DNA of 64,000 nt from JAEXOD01 sp963667875 (GTDB taxonomy: Bacteria > Bacteroidota > Ignavibacteria > Ignavibacteriales > Melioribacteraceae): assembly GCA_963667875.2 (NCBI GenBank), contig CAXXGC010000009.1:124001-188000 (forward strand). The letters run 5' to 3'. The notes under the pieces are model-generated. The model saw nothing but the letters and a program-made list of their open reading frames with translations, did not search any database and was not told the origin of the DNA. The position numbers and the translations under genes are program-made. Shown here in pieces: positions 17,442 to 27,143 of this stretch (position 1 is the first letter of the stretch; each line of letters starts with the position of its first letter).

Positions 17442-19466
17442 ATGAAAAGAAGTTTGCAGTATATCACAATTGTGTTTTTTCTTTTTATCAGTTCTAATTT
17501 AGTATTTGGTGATTGGTTTCAATTAAGCGGTCCGTGCGGTAGTTCGATCTACGATTTTGTAACATCAGGAACAAAATTATATGTATCCACCGGGGCAGGT
17601 GTTTATCTTTCGTCAACAAATGGAAATGAGTGGACAAAAATAAATAGGTACACCGATCTTGGTGATAATGTAACGCTTGCGGTTTCGGGGAACATACTTT
17701 ATACTGGTTCATATGATAATGGAGTATTTATTACTACTGATGACGGCGTGAGTTGGCGGCAAGTTAATAATGGTCTCACCACAAAAGATGTTAGGTCGAT
17801 TTTAATATCCGGAACAAATATTTTTGCGGCAACATACGGGGGTGGAGTTTATATTTCAACCAACCATGGGGGAAACTGGACAAATATAAGTAATGGTTTA
17901 TTAAACAAAATAGTAATATCGCTTGGTGAATTTAATTCAAATATTTACGCCGGTACTGCTGGTGGCGGTGTTTATGTGTCAACTAATAACGGAATTGATT
18001 GGAGTAAAACCTCATTAAATTTAACTATATTTAATTTTGCAGTTTCCGATACATCCTTTTATGCCGTAGGTGGTGGTTTGCATAGAATAACGCTAAACGA
18101 TTCATCATGGAAGAATATTCTAAACGAGGGTTGTATTAGTTTTGCGGTTAATGGTAACAATTTAGTAATTGGACTAAGATTTTACGGAATGATGAAAAGC
18201 ACAGATTATGGAAATACGTGGAATCATGTTAGCAATTATTTATCTTATAGTGACATAAGATCGTTAATATTTAAAGATGATAATTTATTTGTGGGTACGC
18301 TAACGGGAATTCATCTTTCAACAAATTATGGAGAAAGTCTTGTTGAGAAAAACAAAGGGTTTCCATTTTTAGAAATAAGAAAACTTCATACAACAGGTGA
18401 CATGATTATTGCCGCAACAAAACATGGCAGCATTTTTCGGTCAATTGATAACGGGGATAGTTGGTCTGGCGTTAATTTACCGTTATATTATCCTGACGTG
18501 AGGACTTTTATTAATATGGACACGATTATTTATGCCGGTGTTTACGGGAGGGGGGTCTTTCGTTCAACCGACAATGGTCTTAACTGGAATTCTTGTTTAT
18601 ATTCAGGATACGCTGTATCTTTTGCACGGATGCGTAATATGCTGTATGTTGCCCTGTATGAAGATGGGGTTCGTGTAACTAAAGATGGTGGAGTGAGTTG
18701 GGAAACCGTTAATAATGGGCTGCCGGGATATAATGTTTCAAGCATAGTGGCTATGGACACGCTTCTTTTTGTTTCGGTAAATGGATATGGCATTTATCGT
18801 TCAGCAGATAAAGGTGCAAATTGGACAAAATCCTTTTCCGGCTCAGATCCCTTTTTTATGGCTTGCACGGATTCAAACATATATGCAGGTACTACAGTAA
18901 TACATTGTTCGCTTTATAGATCAGATATTAAAGGAGAAGTTTGGACAAAATTAAATGCGGGACTTAATAATGCCGGTGCGATAGTGGCTATTAAGAATAA
19001 TATATTTTTGAGTAAAATTGGAAGTGTTGTCCTTTCAACTAATAATGGTGATACTTGGACGAGTTTTGAAAATATAAGATATATTCTAACTATGGCCGCC
19101 TCGGATAAGTACATATTCGTGGGAACAGACTATAATGGAATATACGCACGGCTTCTATCCGAAATGATTACACCTGTTGAAGAGATTATAACAGAAATTC
19201 CAAATAATTTTACTCTAAACCAAAACCACCCAAATCCTTTTAACCCAACCACCACCATATCGTTTAGTATTCCTTCAAAAGAATATGTGACTTTAAAAAT
19301 ATATGATGCTTTAGGAAAAGAGATTGCTGTTTTATTTAATGATGAATTATTACCCGGAACATATCAAAAAGAATGGTCGGCAAACGGTTTATCCAGCGGA
19401 GTATATTTTTACAAATTACAAGCAAGTAATTTTAACCAAACCCGCAAGCTGGTTTTATTGAAATAA
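17442..19466 (+). CDS. Exported Asp-box beta-propeller protein with T9SS sorting tail
   Basis: A 674-residue secreted protein. The signal peptide is KRSLQYITIVFFLFISSNLV, cleaved near residue 24. About eleven repeats follow, each ending in an Asp-box such as STNHGGNW, STDYGNTW, STDNGLNW or STNNGDTW; these form sialidase/YCF48-like propeller blades. The C-terminal ~85 residues are a type IX sorting domain (HPNPFNPTTTISFSIP, then KIYDALGKEI, SSGVYFYKL). Such proteins are surface-exposed or shed; binding partner or enzymatic role is unknown, and no catalytic glycosidase residues were recognised. The ATG at 17442 has AGGAGAAG upstream. The next gene is a longer paralogue. Confidence 0.88.
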   Translation: MKRSLQYITIVFFLFISSNLVFGDWFQLSGPCGSSIYDFVTSGTKLYVSTGAGVYLSSTNGNEWTKINRYTDLGDNVTLAVSGNILYTGSYDNGVFITTDDGVSWRQVNNGLTTKDVRSILISGTNIFAATYGGGVYISTNHGGNWTNISNGLLNKIVISLGEFNSNIYAGTAGGGVYVSTNNGIDWSKTSLNLTIFNFAVSDTSFYAVGGGLHRITLNDSSWKNILNEGCISFAVNGNNLVIGLRFYGMMKSTDYGNTWNHVSNYLSYSDIRSLIFKDDNLFVGTLTGIHLSTNYGESLVEKNKGFPFLEIRKLHTTGDMIIAATKHGSIFRSIDNGDSWSGVNLPLYYPDVRTFINMDTIIYAGVYGRGVFRSTDNGLNWNSCLYSGYAVSFARMRNMLYVALYEDGVRVTKDGGVSWETVNNGLPGYNVSSIVAMDTLLFVSVNGYGIYRSADKGANWTKSFSGSDPFFMACTDSNIYAGTTVIHCSLYRSDIKGEVWTKLNAGLNNAGAIVAIKNNIFLSKIGSVVLSTNNGDTWTSFENIRYILTMAASDKYIFVGTDYNGIYARLLSEMITPVEEIITEIPNNFTLNQNHPNPFNPTTTISFSIPSKEYVTLKIYDALGKEIAVLFNDELLPGTYQKEWSANGLSSGVYFYKLQASNFNQTRKLVLLK

Positions 19467-19594
19467 GAAAATAATTTTTAATTTTTAATTCTTAATTTTG
19501 AATTAAAATAAATTTATTTAACAAACAAATGATTAAATGCCTGTGGGTTTTTATTTGTATTATCACTGACATCCTATTGTAAGGGGAGAGTTAA

Positions 19595-22225
19595 ATGAAA
19601 GAACTTATTTTGTATATAGTGATTATTCTATTTTTATCGGTTATAAATAAACCAATATATCCCCAATGGACCAAAACCAACGCTTTATTTGGAGGAGAGG
19701 TTAACTCAATTATTGGATATGGTGATAATCTTTTTGTCGGAACTGAAGAAGGCGGGGCATATATTTCAAAAAACGGCAAATATTGGGAATCAATAGGTGA
19801 TTTGCCAATATTTAATGTTTCAGTTTGGGCAGTTTACGATAGCATTATATTAGCAGGCACTTCAAGAGGGGTTTATACTTCTACCAATAAAGGTTATACG
19901 TGGACACTATATAACAATGGTTTAATTTACAAATCGGTATTTGGTTTTGCAATATCGGATAGTTTAATATTTATTGCTACTCCGGGCGGAATATATTATT
20001 CGGCAAAAGATTTAAAAAAATGGGAAAAGATTAATAATGACCAAGTGAATACTGCAATATATGGATTGGCAATAAAAGGAAATTACCTTTTGGCCGCTAC
20101 TTTTACAAAAGGTGTTTTAAGATCAACGGATAACGGTAAAAATTGGAAGGAAATTAATAAGGGAATAAATAATACAAGAATAAAAACAATAACAATATTT
20201 AAGGATATTGTTTTAGCCGGTACTATGGATGGTCTTTATATTTCAGCAAATAATGGCGACACCTGGAATAAAGCAAATAATGAACAACTTAACCAAACCG
20301 AAATTTATTCAATATTGGGTAATGGCAGCAATATTTATGTTGGAACTACAGACGGAGTTTGTCTATCAAAAGATAAAGGTAAAAGTTGGGGTTTGATAAG
20401 TAAAGGATTGATGAGTGCCCCGGTATTTGGCTTAACAATGTTTAAAAAGAATATTTACGCATGTACTCGCGGTGGAGTGTTTTACTCAACAAACAACGGT
20501 AATATTTGGCAGGCTAAAAATACCGGATTTCCAGTCTATTCAAAAACAAACAGTATAAAAGCCTACCGCGATAGTATTTATTTTTGTACGAATGGTGGAA
20601 TAATATTTTCCTCTAATAATGGTAGAACATGGTCTTCGATTAAAATGGAGATGGAAGATAAATATGTTAACGATGTTGTTGTAGAAGGTAATAAAATATT
20701 TGCAGGAACAAAAAATGGAGTATTCCTTACAACCGATTACGGCGAGAATTGGAATAATGTTAGTAATGGTTTATCTAAAATAGAAATATCACATTTTGTT
20801 AAATACAAAAATAATTTGTTTGCCAGTTCAGGCAATTGTCTTTTTCGTTCCGATAATTATGGTTTAAATTGGAAAAAAATTAAAGCTTATTTTGATTATG
20901 AGAATATTAACGCAATGGAGGTTTTAGATTCCACAATTATTATAGGTACAACAAACGGTATTTATTTTGCGACCACAAAAAATTACGAATGGACTATTGA
21001 AAATAAAGGATTAAATAATAATAATATTACTTCTGTAATTGTTTTTGGAAAAAATATTGTGTGTAATACCTCGGATGGGGTTTTTCTTGCCACTTATGCA
21101 AGGCCAGTTTGGCAAAAAATAAACAGTTATAATAAACAATATGTCTTAACTGTTAATAATAATAACATAAATATATGGTTGCGTATGAAGGGAGTGGAAG
21201 ATCCGAATTATCCGACAACTGTGGATTGTTTGACTTCCAGGAATAATGGTATAAGCTGGGAAGGAATAACAAGTAGTATAAAAGACTATGAAATAAACGC
21301 AATTATTGCGGTAAATGGTGTTTTATTTGCGGAAATTGAAGGTCGAATATATAATTCTTTTGATAATGGAATTGATTGGATAGAAATAAATAAAGGATTA
21401 AAAACACCGCTTGCAAAAACACTTGGTTCGGTTAATGGTTATTTATATGCAGGAACAGAAGGAGTGGGGATTTATATGTCAACCAATGGCGGAGATAGCT
21501 GGCAAAGCGCAAGTTTAGGCTTGGAGAATGCACACATTAATACATTTACAACAAATGAAAATACTTTGTATGCCGGTACAAGAAGTGGTGTGTATTTTAC
21601 TAAAAATAATGGCAAAATATGGAAAAGTATAAGTAACGTATTATTAAATAAGGAAATAAACGCGTTTATAGTGGATAAAAACAATCTATACGCCGGAACT
21701 AGCGATGGTTTGTATATTTCAAATGATCTAGGGAAAAAATGGTTTAAAATAACTGATAGTTCAGTTTCCAATTATATTAGCGCGATCATGGTAGCGGAAG
21801 ATAATATTTATGTGGGTACCCCAAAAGGTGTGTTTCGATCAACTAATAAAGGATTGAATTGGAATGAAGCCAATAAAGGAATTAGCTCATGTTTAATTAA
21901 TGCACTTGGGTATAATGATGGTGTAATTTATGCTGCAACAAATCAAGGAGCGTTTCGTTCATGGGATTTTGGAATTGAATGGTATAAAATGAATACGCGA
22001 TGGTATAGAGACTATATTACTTGTTTTGGATTTAGGGGAAAAAAAATGTTTTTCGGATCTGACAAATATGTGTTTTCATTACATAAAGATAGACGTGATG
22101 GTGAACCATATGAATTTAATTATGCCGCTGGGTTTACAAAAACAATTACAATAATTGATTCCACTATATATGCAGGAACATGGAATGGGGTTTGGAAGCG
22201 AAAATTAGCTGTTCAGGAACAATAA
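19595..22225 (+). CDS. Exported Asp-box beta-propeller protein, T9SS tail lost to a stop codon
   Basis: An 876-residue protein with an N-terminal signal region (ELILYIVIILFLSVIN) and about eighteen Asp-box repeats (e.g. STNKGYTW, STDNGKNW, SSNNGRTW, STNGGDSW, STNKGLNW), enough for two or three propellers. It is a longer relative of the gene just upstream. The strong ribosome site AAGGGGAGAG precedes ATG 19595. The frame stops at TAA 22223-22225 before any sorting domain, but the same frame continues past the stop with a recognisable, damaged T9SS tail. The product would be exported to the periplasm yet should not be recognised by T9SS. It is either a recent pseudogene or a protein with a changed destination. 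Confidence 0.8.
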   Translation: MKELILYIVIILFLSVINKPIYPQWTKTNALFGGEVNSIIGYGDNLFVGTEEGGAYISKNGKYWESIGDLPIFNVSVWAVYDSIILAGTSRGVYTSTNKGYTWTLYNNGLIYKSVFGFAISDSLIFIATPGGIYYSAKDLKKWEKINNDQVNTAIYGLAIKGNYLLAATFTKGVLRSTDNGKNWKEINKGINNTRIKTITIFKDIVLAGTMDGLYISANNGDTWNKANNEQLNQTEIYSILGNGSNIYVGTTDGVCLSKDKGKSWGLISKGLMSAPVFGLTMFKKNIYACTRGGVFYSTNNGNIWQAKNTGFPVYSKTNSIKAYRDSIYFCTNGGIIFSSNNGRTWSSIKMEMEDKYVNDVVVEGNKIFAGTKNGVFLTTDYGENWNNVSNGLSKIEISHFVKYKNNLFASSGNCLFRSDNYGLNWKKIKAYFDYENINAMEVLDSTIIIGTTNGIYFATTKNYEWTIENKGLNNNNITSVIVFGKNIVCNTSDGVFLATYARPVWQKINSYNKQYVLTVNNNNINIWLRMKGVEDPNYPTTVDCLTSRNNGISWEGITSSIKDYEINAIIAVNGVLFAEIEGRIYNSFDNGIDWIEINKGLKTPLAKTLGSVNGYLYAGTEGVGIYMSTNGGDSWQSASLGLENAHINTFTTNENTLYAGTRSGVYFTKNNGKIWKSISNVLLNKEINAFIVDKNNLYAGTSDGLYISNDLGKKWFKITDSSVSNYISAIMVAEDNIYVGTPKGVFRSTNKGLNWNEANKGISSCLINALGYNDGVIYAATNQGAFRSWDFGIEWYKMNTRWYRDYITCFGFRGKKMFFGSDKYVFSLHKDRRDGEPYEFNYAAGFTKTITIIDSTIYAGTWNGVWKRKLAVQEQ

Positions 22226-22477
22226 CCAAGGTCTATATATCCTAATTGTCAGTCCGCTTTGATTTCTTTTTAAATCCCGTAAAAATTATATGTTATGGTA
22301 AAAATATATAATCAAAAAGATAATGAGGTTTTTACCATAACTGAAAAAGAATTTGAAGCTGGAACCTGCAAAAAAGTATGGGTTAAAACCAATTATCCCG
22401 CAGGGATTTATACTTGTAAAGTTGAAGCCGGTGAATATACCGCAACACTTAAAATACAAGTGAAATACAACAAATAA
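22226..22477 (+). pseudogene. Decayed T9SS sorting domain of the preceding propeller gene
   Basis: Read in the same frame as the propeller gene (22226 follows its stop directly), this stretch gives SIYPNCQSALISF, stop, IP, stop, KLYVMVKIYNQKDNEV and so on to a natural stop at 22477. Compared with the intact tail of the paralogue (HPNPFNPTTTISFSIP, then YVTLKIYDALGKE), the match is clear. The stops at 22271-22273 and 22280-22282 look like single-base TCA to TAA type changes. A 60-residue open frame starting at 22295 is the undamaged end (PAGIYTCKVEAGEYTATLKI) and is unlikely to be made on its own. Confidence 0.78.
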
Positions 22478-22568
22478 ATAAAAATTATAGTTTTAAGTTC
22501 CTTTTGAATTATTTAATATATTAGTTTGTTATATATCTATTATAAAAATAATATCAAGGAGTTAATAA

Positions 22569-23468
22569 ATGAAAATTGGTTTTGTTGGTCTTGGTAAAAT
22601 GGGTTTTAATATGGTTCAAAGGTTATTAAACGATAAACATGAAGTAGTAGTTTATAACAGAAATCCAAAAACAATAGAAGAAATTGCAAAATTAGGGGCA
22701 ATTCCTTCAACTTCTCTGGCCGATTTAGTAAATAAATTGCCCGAAAAAAAAGTTGTTTGGCTTATGGTTCCATCTGGTAAACCTGTTGACGAAAATATTG
22801 ATATTCTAAAAGAATTATTAAGTGCTGATGATATAATTATTGACGGCGGAAATTCGTTTTGGCGCGATACACAAAAAAGAGCGGAAGATTTACAAAAATT
22901 GGCAATTAATTATGTCGATTGCGGAACAAGCGGCGGCGTTTGGGGTTTACAAAACGGATACAGTTTAATGTATGGCGGTAATAAAGAGGCTGTTGATTAT
23001 GTTTTGCCAATATTTAAGTCGTTAGCTCCTGAAAAAGGTTATGTTTATTGCGGTCCATCCGGTACCGGACATATGGTTAAAATGGTTCATAATGGTATTG
23101 AATACGGAATGATGCAGGCTTATGCGGAAGGATTTGAAATATTAAAAAAAGCTCCTTACGATATCAACCTTGCTGCTGTTGCCGATTCGTGGCAATATGG
23201 GAGTGTTGTCCGTTCGTGGCTGCTTGAACTGGCTGTGGCAGCGTTAAAAGAGGATCCGCAGTTAGATAAGCTGCAAGGATATGTACAAGACAGCGGCGAA
23301 GGAAGATGGACTGTTCAAACAGCTATTGATTTTGATGTCCCCGCTCATGTAATTACTGCTTCGTTGTATAACAGATTCCAATCAAGGCAGGATGATTCCT
23401 TTGCTATGAAACTTTTAGCCGCTTTGCGTAATCAGTTTGGCGGACACGCAACAAAATCCAACAACTAA
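22569..23468 (+). CDS. gnd: 6-phosphogluconate dehydrogenase, decarboxylating (short form)
   Basis: A 299-residue enzyme of the short (GndA/YqeC-like) class, which lacks the long C-terminal extension of E. coli Gnd. The N-terminal Rossmann motif is GLGKMG (7-12), and the substrate motif is DCGTSGGVWGLQNGY. GHMVKMVHNGIEYGMMQAYAEG carries the catalytic Lys and Asn. It oxidises 6-phosphogluconate to ribulose-5-phosphate and CO2 with NAD(P)+. AAGGAG precedes the ATG. It is the first gene of the gnd-zwf-pgl operon; zwf starts 14 bases later. Confidence 0.94.
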   Translation: MKIGFVGLGKMGFNMVQRLLNDKHEVVVYNRNPKTIEEIAKLGAIPSTSLADLVNKLPEKKVVWLMVPSGKPVDENIDILKELLSADDIIIDGGNSFWRDTQKRAEDLQKLAINYVDCGTSGGVWGLQNGYSLMYGGNKEAVDYVLPIFKSLAPEKGYVYCGPSGTGHMVKMVHNGIEYGMMQAYAEGFEILKKAPYDINLAAVADSWQYGSVVRSWLLELAVAALKEDPQLDKLQGYVQDSGEGRWTVQTAIDFDVPAHVITASLYNRFQSRQDDSFAMKLLAALRNQFGGHATKSNN

Positions 23469-23482
23469 ATAATAAAAATAAA

Positions 23483-25000
23483 ATGAATAAACCGGATAAT
23501 CATATATTTGTAATTTTTGGAGCTTCGGGCGATTTAACTAAACGTAAATTAGTCCCTGAAATTTATTCTTTGTATGTGCAAAATTTATTACCGCAAAAAT
23601 TTGCTCTTGTGGGTGTTTCGCGTACCGAGTTAAATGATGAGCTTTTTCGTGTAAAAATGAAAGATGCTATTATTGAATTTAATAAACAGGAAGATATTTC
23701 CCAAGTGGATGATTTTATTAAACTGTTATATTATCAACCGCTAAACACAAAAGATATTGGCGATTATTATAAAATAAACAACCGGTTATTGGAACTTCAT
23801 AAAAATCTGGACATTGAAAGAAATAATATATTTTATCTTTCTACTCCTCCCGATTTATATTCAATAATTCCGCATGGATTAGCAAAATACAATTTTAACA
23901 AAGAATATTTTGGCTGGAACAGATTAATAATAGAAAAACCGTTTGGTTACGATTTGGACAGCGCGTTAAAATTAAAAGAAAGTTTAATGGCTGAATGGGA
24001 AGAACACCAAATATTTAGAATAGATCATTATTTGGGCAAGGAAACAGTTCAAAATTTATTGGTTACTCGTTTTTCGAACGGGATATTTGAACCGCTTTGG
24101 AATAGGAATTATATACATCATATCGAAATAACTTCGTCCGAAAGTATTGGTGTTGAAGAACGGGGAGGTTATTACGAATCATCCGGCGCGTTAAGGGATA
24201 TGGTGCAAAACCATTTATTGCAGGTTGTTGGTTTGGTTGCCATGGAACCCCCTTCGTCTCTCGATCCGGTTTCATTAAGGAATGAAATATTAAAAGTGTT
24301 TCAATCACTTAGGCCACTTAAAAAAGAAGAAGTAAATGATGTGACAATTCGCGGGCAGTATGTAAGTTCAACAATAAAAGGGGAACATGTTTTAGGTTAT
24401 CGTGAGGAACAGGGAGTAAGTGAAAAATCGAATACTGAAACTTATGCCGCAATAAAGTTTTATATTGATAACTGGCGCTGGGGTGGTGTTCCGTTTTATA
24501 TACGGACCGGGAAACGACTTCCCACAAGGGTAACGGAAGTAGCTGTACATTTTAAACCTACGCCTCATTTTTTGTTTTCGCAAAACAGCGAAAGTAACGC
24601 GTGTAATTATTTGGTTATTAGAATTCAGCCCGATGAAGGTGTATTATTAAAAATTGGGATGAAAACACCGGGTGCGGGTTTTGAAGTACAAAATGTAAAT
24701 ATGGATTTCCATTATTCCGATTTAACGGCTCAACGAATTCCTTCGGCTTATGAGCGGTTATTATACGATGCCATGAAAGGAGATTCAACATTATATGCGC
24801 GTACGGAAGAAGTAATAGCAATGTGGAAATTTTTAATGCCTATTATAGAAGTGTGGAAAGAAAATGGTACTCCGTTACATGGTTATCCGGCCGGAACCTG
24901 GGGCCCCGATAATGCTGACGATTTAATTGAAGGTGATAAAATGACTTGGAGATATCCGTGTAAAAATTTAAGCAACGATGGAGTTTATTGTGAGTTGTAA
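23483..25000 (+). CDS. zwf: Glucose-6-phosphate 1-dehydrogenase
   Basis: A 505-residue enzyme of normal length. The N-terminal nucleotide motif is GASGDLTKRKL (13-23), and the active-site signature RIDHYLGKE is at 179-187, containing the catalytic His and substrate Lys. It converts glucose-6-phosphate to 6-phosphogluconolactone with NAD(P)+. It overlaps the following lactonase gene by 23 bases, consistent with translational coupling. Together with gnd and pgl the whole oxidative branch of the pentose phosphate pathway is encoded here. Confidence 0.97.
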   Translation: MNKPDNHIFVIFGASGDLTKRKLVPEIYSLYVQNLLPQKFALVGVSRTELNDELFRVKMKDAIIEFNKQEDISQVDDFIKLLYYQPLNTKDIGDYYKINNRLLELHKNLDIERNNIFYLSTPPDLYSIIPHGLAKYNFNKEYFGWNRLIIEKPFGYDLDSALKLKESLMAEWEEHQIFRIDHYLGKETVQNLLVTRFSNGIFEPLWNRNYIHHIEITSSESIGVEERGGYYESSGALRDMVQNHLLQVVGLVAMEPPSSLDPVSLRNEILKVFQSLRPLKKEEVNDVTIRGQYVSSTIKGEHVLGYREEQGVSEKSNTETYAAIKFYIDNWRWGGVPFYIRTGKRLPTRVTEVAVHFKPTPHFLFSQNSESNACNYLVIRIQPDEGVLLKIGMKTPGAGFEVQNVNMDFHYSDLTAQRIPSAYERLLYDAMKGDSTLYARTEEVIAMWKFLMPIIEVWKENGTPLHGYPAGTWGPDNADDLIEGDKMTWRYPCKNLSNDGVYCEL

Positions 25001-25718
25001 AATAAAAACTTTTGAAGACATAAGTGCTCTTTCCGAATGGTTTGCAGATACTATAATAACAGTACTAAATGAAGATGATAAACCAAAAAATCTTTTTCTT
25101 TCGGGAGGAAGTACACCTAAAGCAATATTAAATTATTTAGCCCATAATTATAAAGACAAAATAGAATGGGAAAGGATTAAATTCTTTTGGGGAGATGAAA
25201 GAGGAGTTCCTGCCGATCACCCCGAAAGCAATTATTTGATGGTTAAAACAAATTTGTTTGATGTTGTAAAAAAAACCAAAAAAAATGTTTTTCCTGTTAA
25301 AGGCACTCAATTTGGCAATGGTGAATGTAAAAGATATTCGGGTTTAATAAATAAGGAAATTTTAAATAATCCGGTAAACAATAATATTGATATTGTTATG
25401 CTTGGTGTAGGTGAAGACGGGCATGTGGCTTCTATTTTTCCGGCTGACATTAAATTATTTGATTCTACAAGTTTAACTGCCCAAACAAGGTTTCCAAAAA
25501 CAAATCAGCACAGATTAACAATAACTGGCAAAATAATAAACAACGCTAAAAAAGTTTTTGTTTTTGCGACCGGTATAAATAAAGCCAATATTGTTGATAT
25601 AATAATTAACAAAAAAGAAGGATGGGAAAAATTACCTGCTTCGTATGTTAATCCGGTTAATGGTGAATTATTTTGGGTGTTGGATAAAAACGCCGCGGGG
25701 GAGAAAAATATATCTTAA
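24978..25718 (+). CDS. pgl: 6-phosphogluconolactonase
   Basis: A 246-residue enzyme of the NagB/Pgl fold. Visible signatures are LFLSGGSTPKAIL, FFWGDERGVPADHPESNY and LGVGEDGHVASIFP. It hydrolyses 6-phosphogluconolactone. The ATG at 24978 lies inside the end of zwf; a GTG at 24990 is an alternative start. Its stop codon overlaps the stop of the convergent YwqK-like gene (shared TTAA at 25715-25718), and no terminator hairpin separates them. Confidence 0.94.
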   Translation: MEFIVSCKIKTFEDISALSEWFADTIITVLNEDDKPKNLFLSGGSTPKAILNYLAHNYKDKIEWERIKFFWGDERGVPADHPESNYLMVKTNLFDVVKKTKKNVFPVKGTQFGNGECKRYSGLINKEILNNPVNNNIDIVMLGVGEDGHVASIFPADIKLFDSTSLTAQTRFPKTNQHRLTITGKIINNAKKVFVFATGINKANIVDIIINKKEGWEKLPASYVNPVNGELFWVLDKNAAGEKNIS

Positions 25719-27049
25719 TTTCCTTTTGTTTTTATTTTGTTGCCGTCTTCATCGTACAATACTTCGGAAATAAGAATTCCTTCGGTATAAACAGCTTCTC
25801 TTTTTAAAAAACCATTTGGATGATATGTTTTAAAATCACCATCGGGCAGATTGTTTTTGTAACTTAACTGGTCGGAAATTTCACCGTTTTCGTAATACCA
25901 TGTAGCAAATCCGGTTTTATTATTATCCGCGTAGTTCTCTTCGGCTTTAATGCTGCCGCTTTTGTAATAATATTTAATTTTACCGTTTATTTTATCATCA
26001 ATACAATTATATTCCGATTCAAGTTCGCCGGTAGGATAATAAGTTTTAACAAGGCCGTTTAACATCGAATTGCTGTAATTCCGCTCCAAAACTTTAATAC
26101 CATCGTTATTATATACTATACTTGGCCCTACTTTTTTATCAACAGCGTAATTTGCGGTTTCTTTTAAAATACCTTGCTCGCTATAAAAATTACAAGTGCT
26201 GTCCAATAACCCGCCTTTGTAGTTTACAATCGATTCAATAAATCCGTTATTGTAGTAAGTTTTGGCTATTCCCTCGCGTATTCCTTCGCGGAAAAACAAT
26301 TCGTTTTTTATTGTTCCTTCATCGTAATATTCGTTAAAATTTTCTTCAACTTTAGAAAGTCGGCCTACAATATCGTAACGGATACGTTTTACAATTTGGC
26401 CTTTAATGTAGGTGTCAATAACTTTTATTTTACCGTCGGGATAATAAATGTATGATATTCCGTCAAGTTTGCCTTGTTTATAATTTGCTTCAAGTGCCAA
26501 CGGGCCGTAATCGTAATATACTTTACTTTTTCCTTCTAAAACATCATTTACATAAATTCTTTCAACTTCAAGTTTGCCGCTTTCAAAAAATATTTTGGAT
26601 AAGCCATTTAAATTGCCTCCTTTATATAACCAGATACCTTGTATAACTCCGTTTTTGTAATATGTAGTTGTAAAACCTTCCTGAACGTTATTAACATAGT
26701 TTGGTTCTGCCCACAATTCGCCTGTTTCGTAATACCATTTGGATTTACCCTGAAGTAAACCGTTTATGTAATTCCATTCCATACTTAAAACACCGTCTTC
26801 AAAATACCATTTGGAAAGGCCTTCTTCTTTGCCGTTAACAAAATTCCACTCTTTCCACAATTTGCCGCTTTTGTAATAATCGCGGTACACACCTTCTTTT
26901 ATGCTGTCTCTAAAACTACCCAGTTCTTTTATTTCTCCGGCAGGAAAAAGAGCCGGTTTTGTTTGTAAACTATCGTTTTGAGCAAAAGAGACCGAATAAA
27001 TAACCAAAATATTTATTATAATTACTTTCCAAATAAATTTTAATTGCAT
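25715..27049 (-). CDS. Exported MORN_2/YwqK-type repeat protein
   Basis: A 444-residue protein with a signal peptide (MQLKFIWKVIIINILVIYSV, cleaved after SFAQ) and then about seventeen repeats of roughly 23 residues with the pattern 'YYxxGxLxxExxYxxGxxxGxxKxYY'. This is the MORN_2 repeat seen in YwqK-family proteins. Annotation pipelines often call these 'toxin-antitoxin system YwqK family antitoxin', but nothing here supports a toxin partner. The repeats likely form an extended beta structure in the periplasm or at the cell surface. I chose the ATG at 27049; a TTG at 27061 would put four residues before the signal peptide. Confidence 0.82.
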   Translation of the reverse strand: MQLKFIWKVIIINILVIYSVSFAQNDSLQTKPALFPAGEIKELGSFRDSIKEGVYRDYYKSGKLWKEWNFVNGKEEGLSKWYFEDGVLSMEWNYINGLLQGKSKWYYETGELWAEPNYVNNVQEGFTTTYYKNGVIQGIWLYKGGNLNGLSKIFFESGKLEVERIYVNDVLEGKSKVYYDYGPLALEANYKQGKLDGISYIYYPDGKIKVIDTYIKGQIVKRIRYDIVGRLSKVEENFNEYYDEGTIKNELFFREGIREGIAKTYYNNGFIESIVNYKGGLLDSTCNFYSEQGILKETANYAVDKKVGPSIVYNNDGIKVLERNYSNSMLNGLVKTYYPTGELESEYNCIDDKINGKIKYYYKSGSIKAEENYADNNKTGFATWYYENGEISDQLSYKNNLPDGDFKTYHPNGFLKREAVYTEGILISEVLYDEDGNKIKTKGN

Positions 27050-27143
27050 ATAAGTTACCAAATAAGAAAAACATTAATTTCAAAGTTCAAAAATAGGCTG
27101 ATGCTTTAACATATCAAAAAGAATAATAGTTTAAAGGTTAAAA

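Noticed and set aside
22295..22477. Independent 60-residue gene
   Set aside because: Its content is the end of a T9SS tail in frame with the preceding gene, and it has no ribosome site.
25715..27049. Antitoxin of a toxin-antitoxin pair (common label for YwqK-like proteins)
   Set aside because: It has a signal peptide, many MORN_2 repeats and no toxin-like neighbour.
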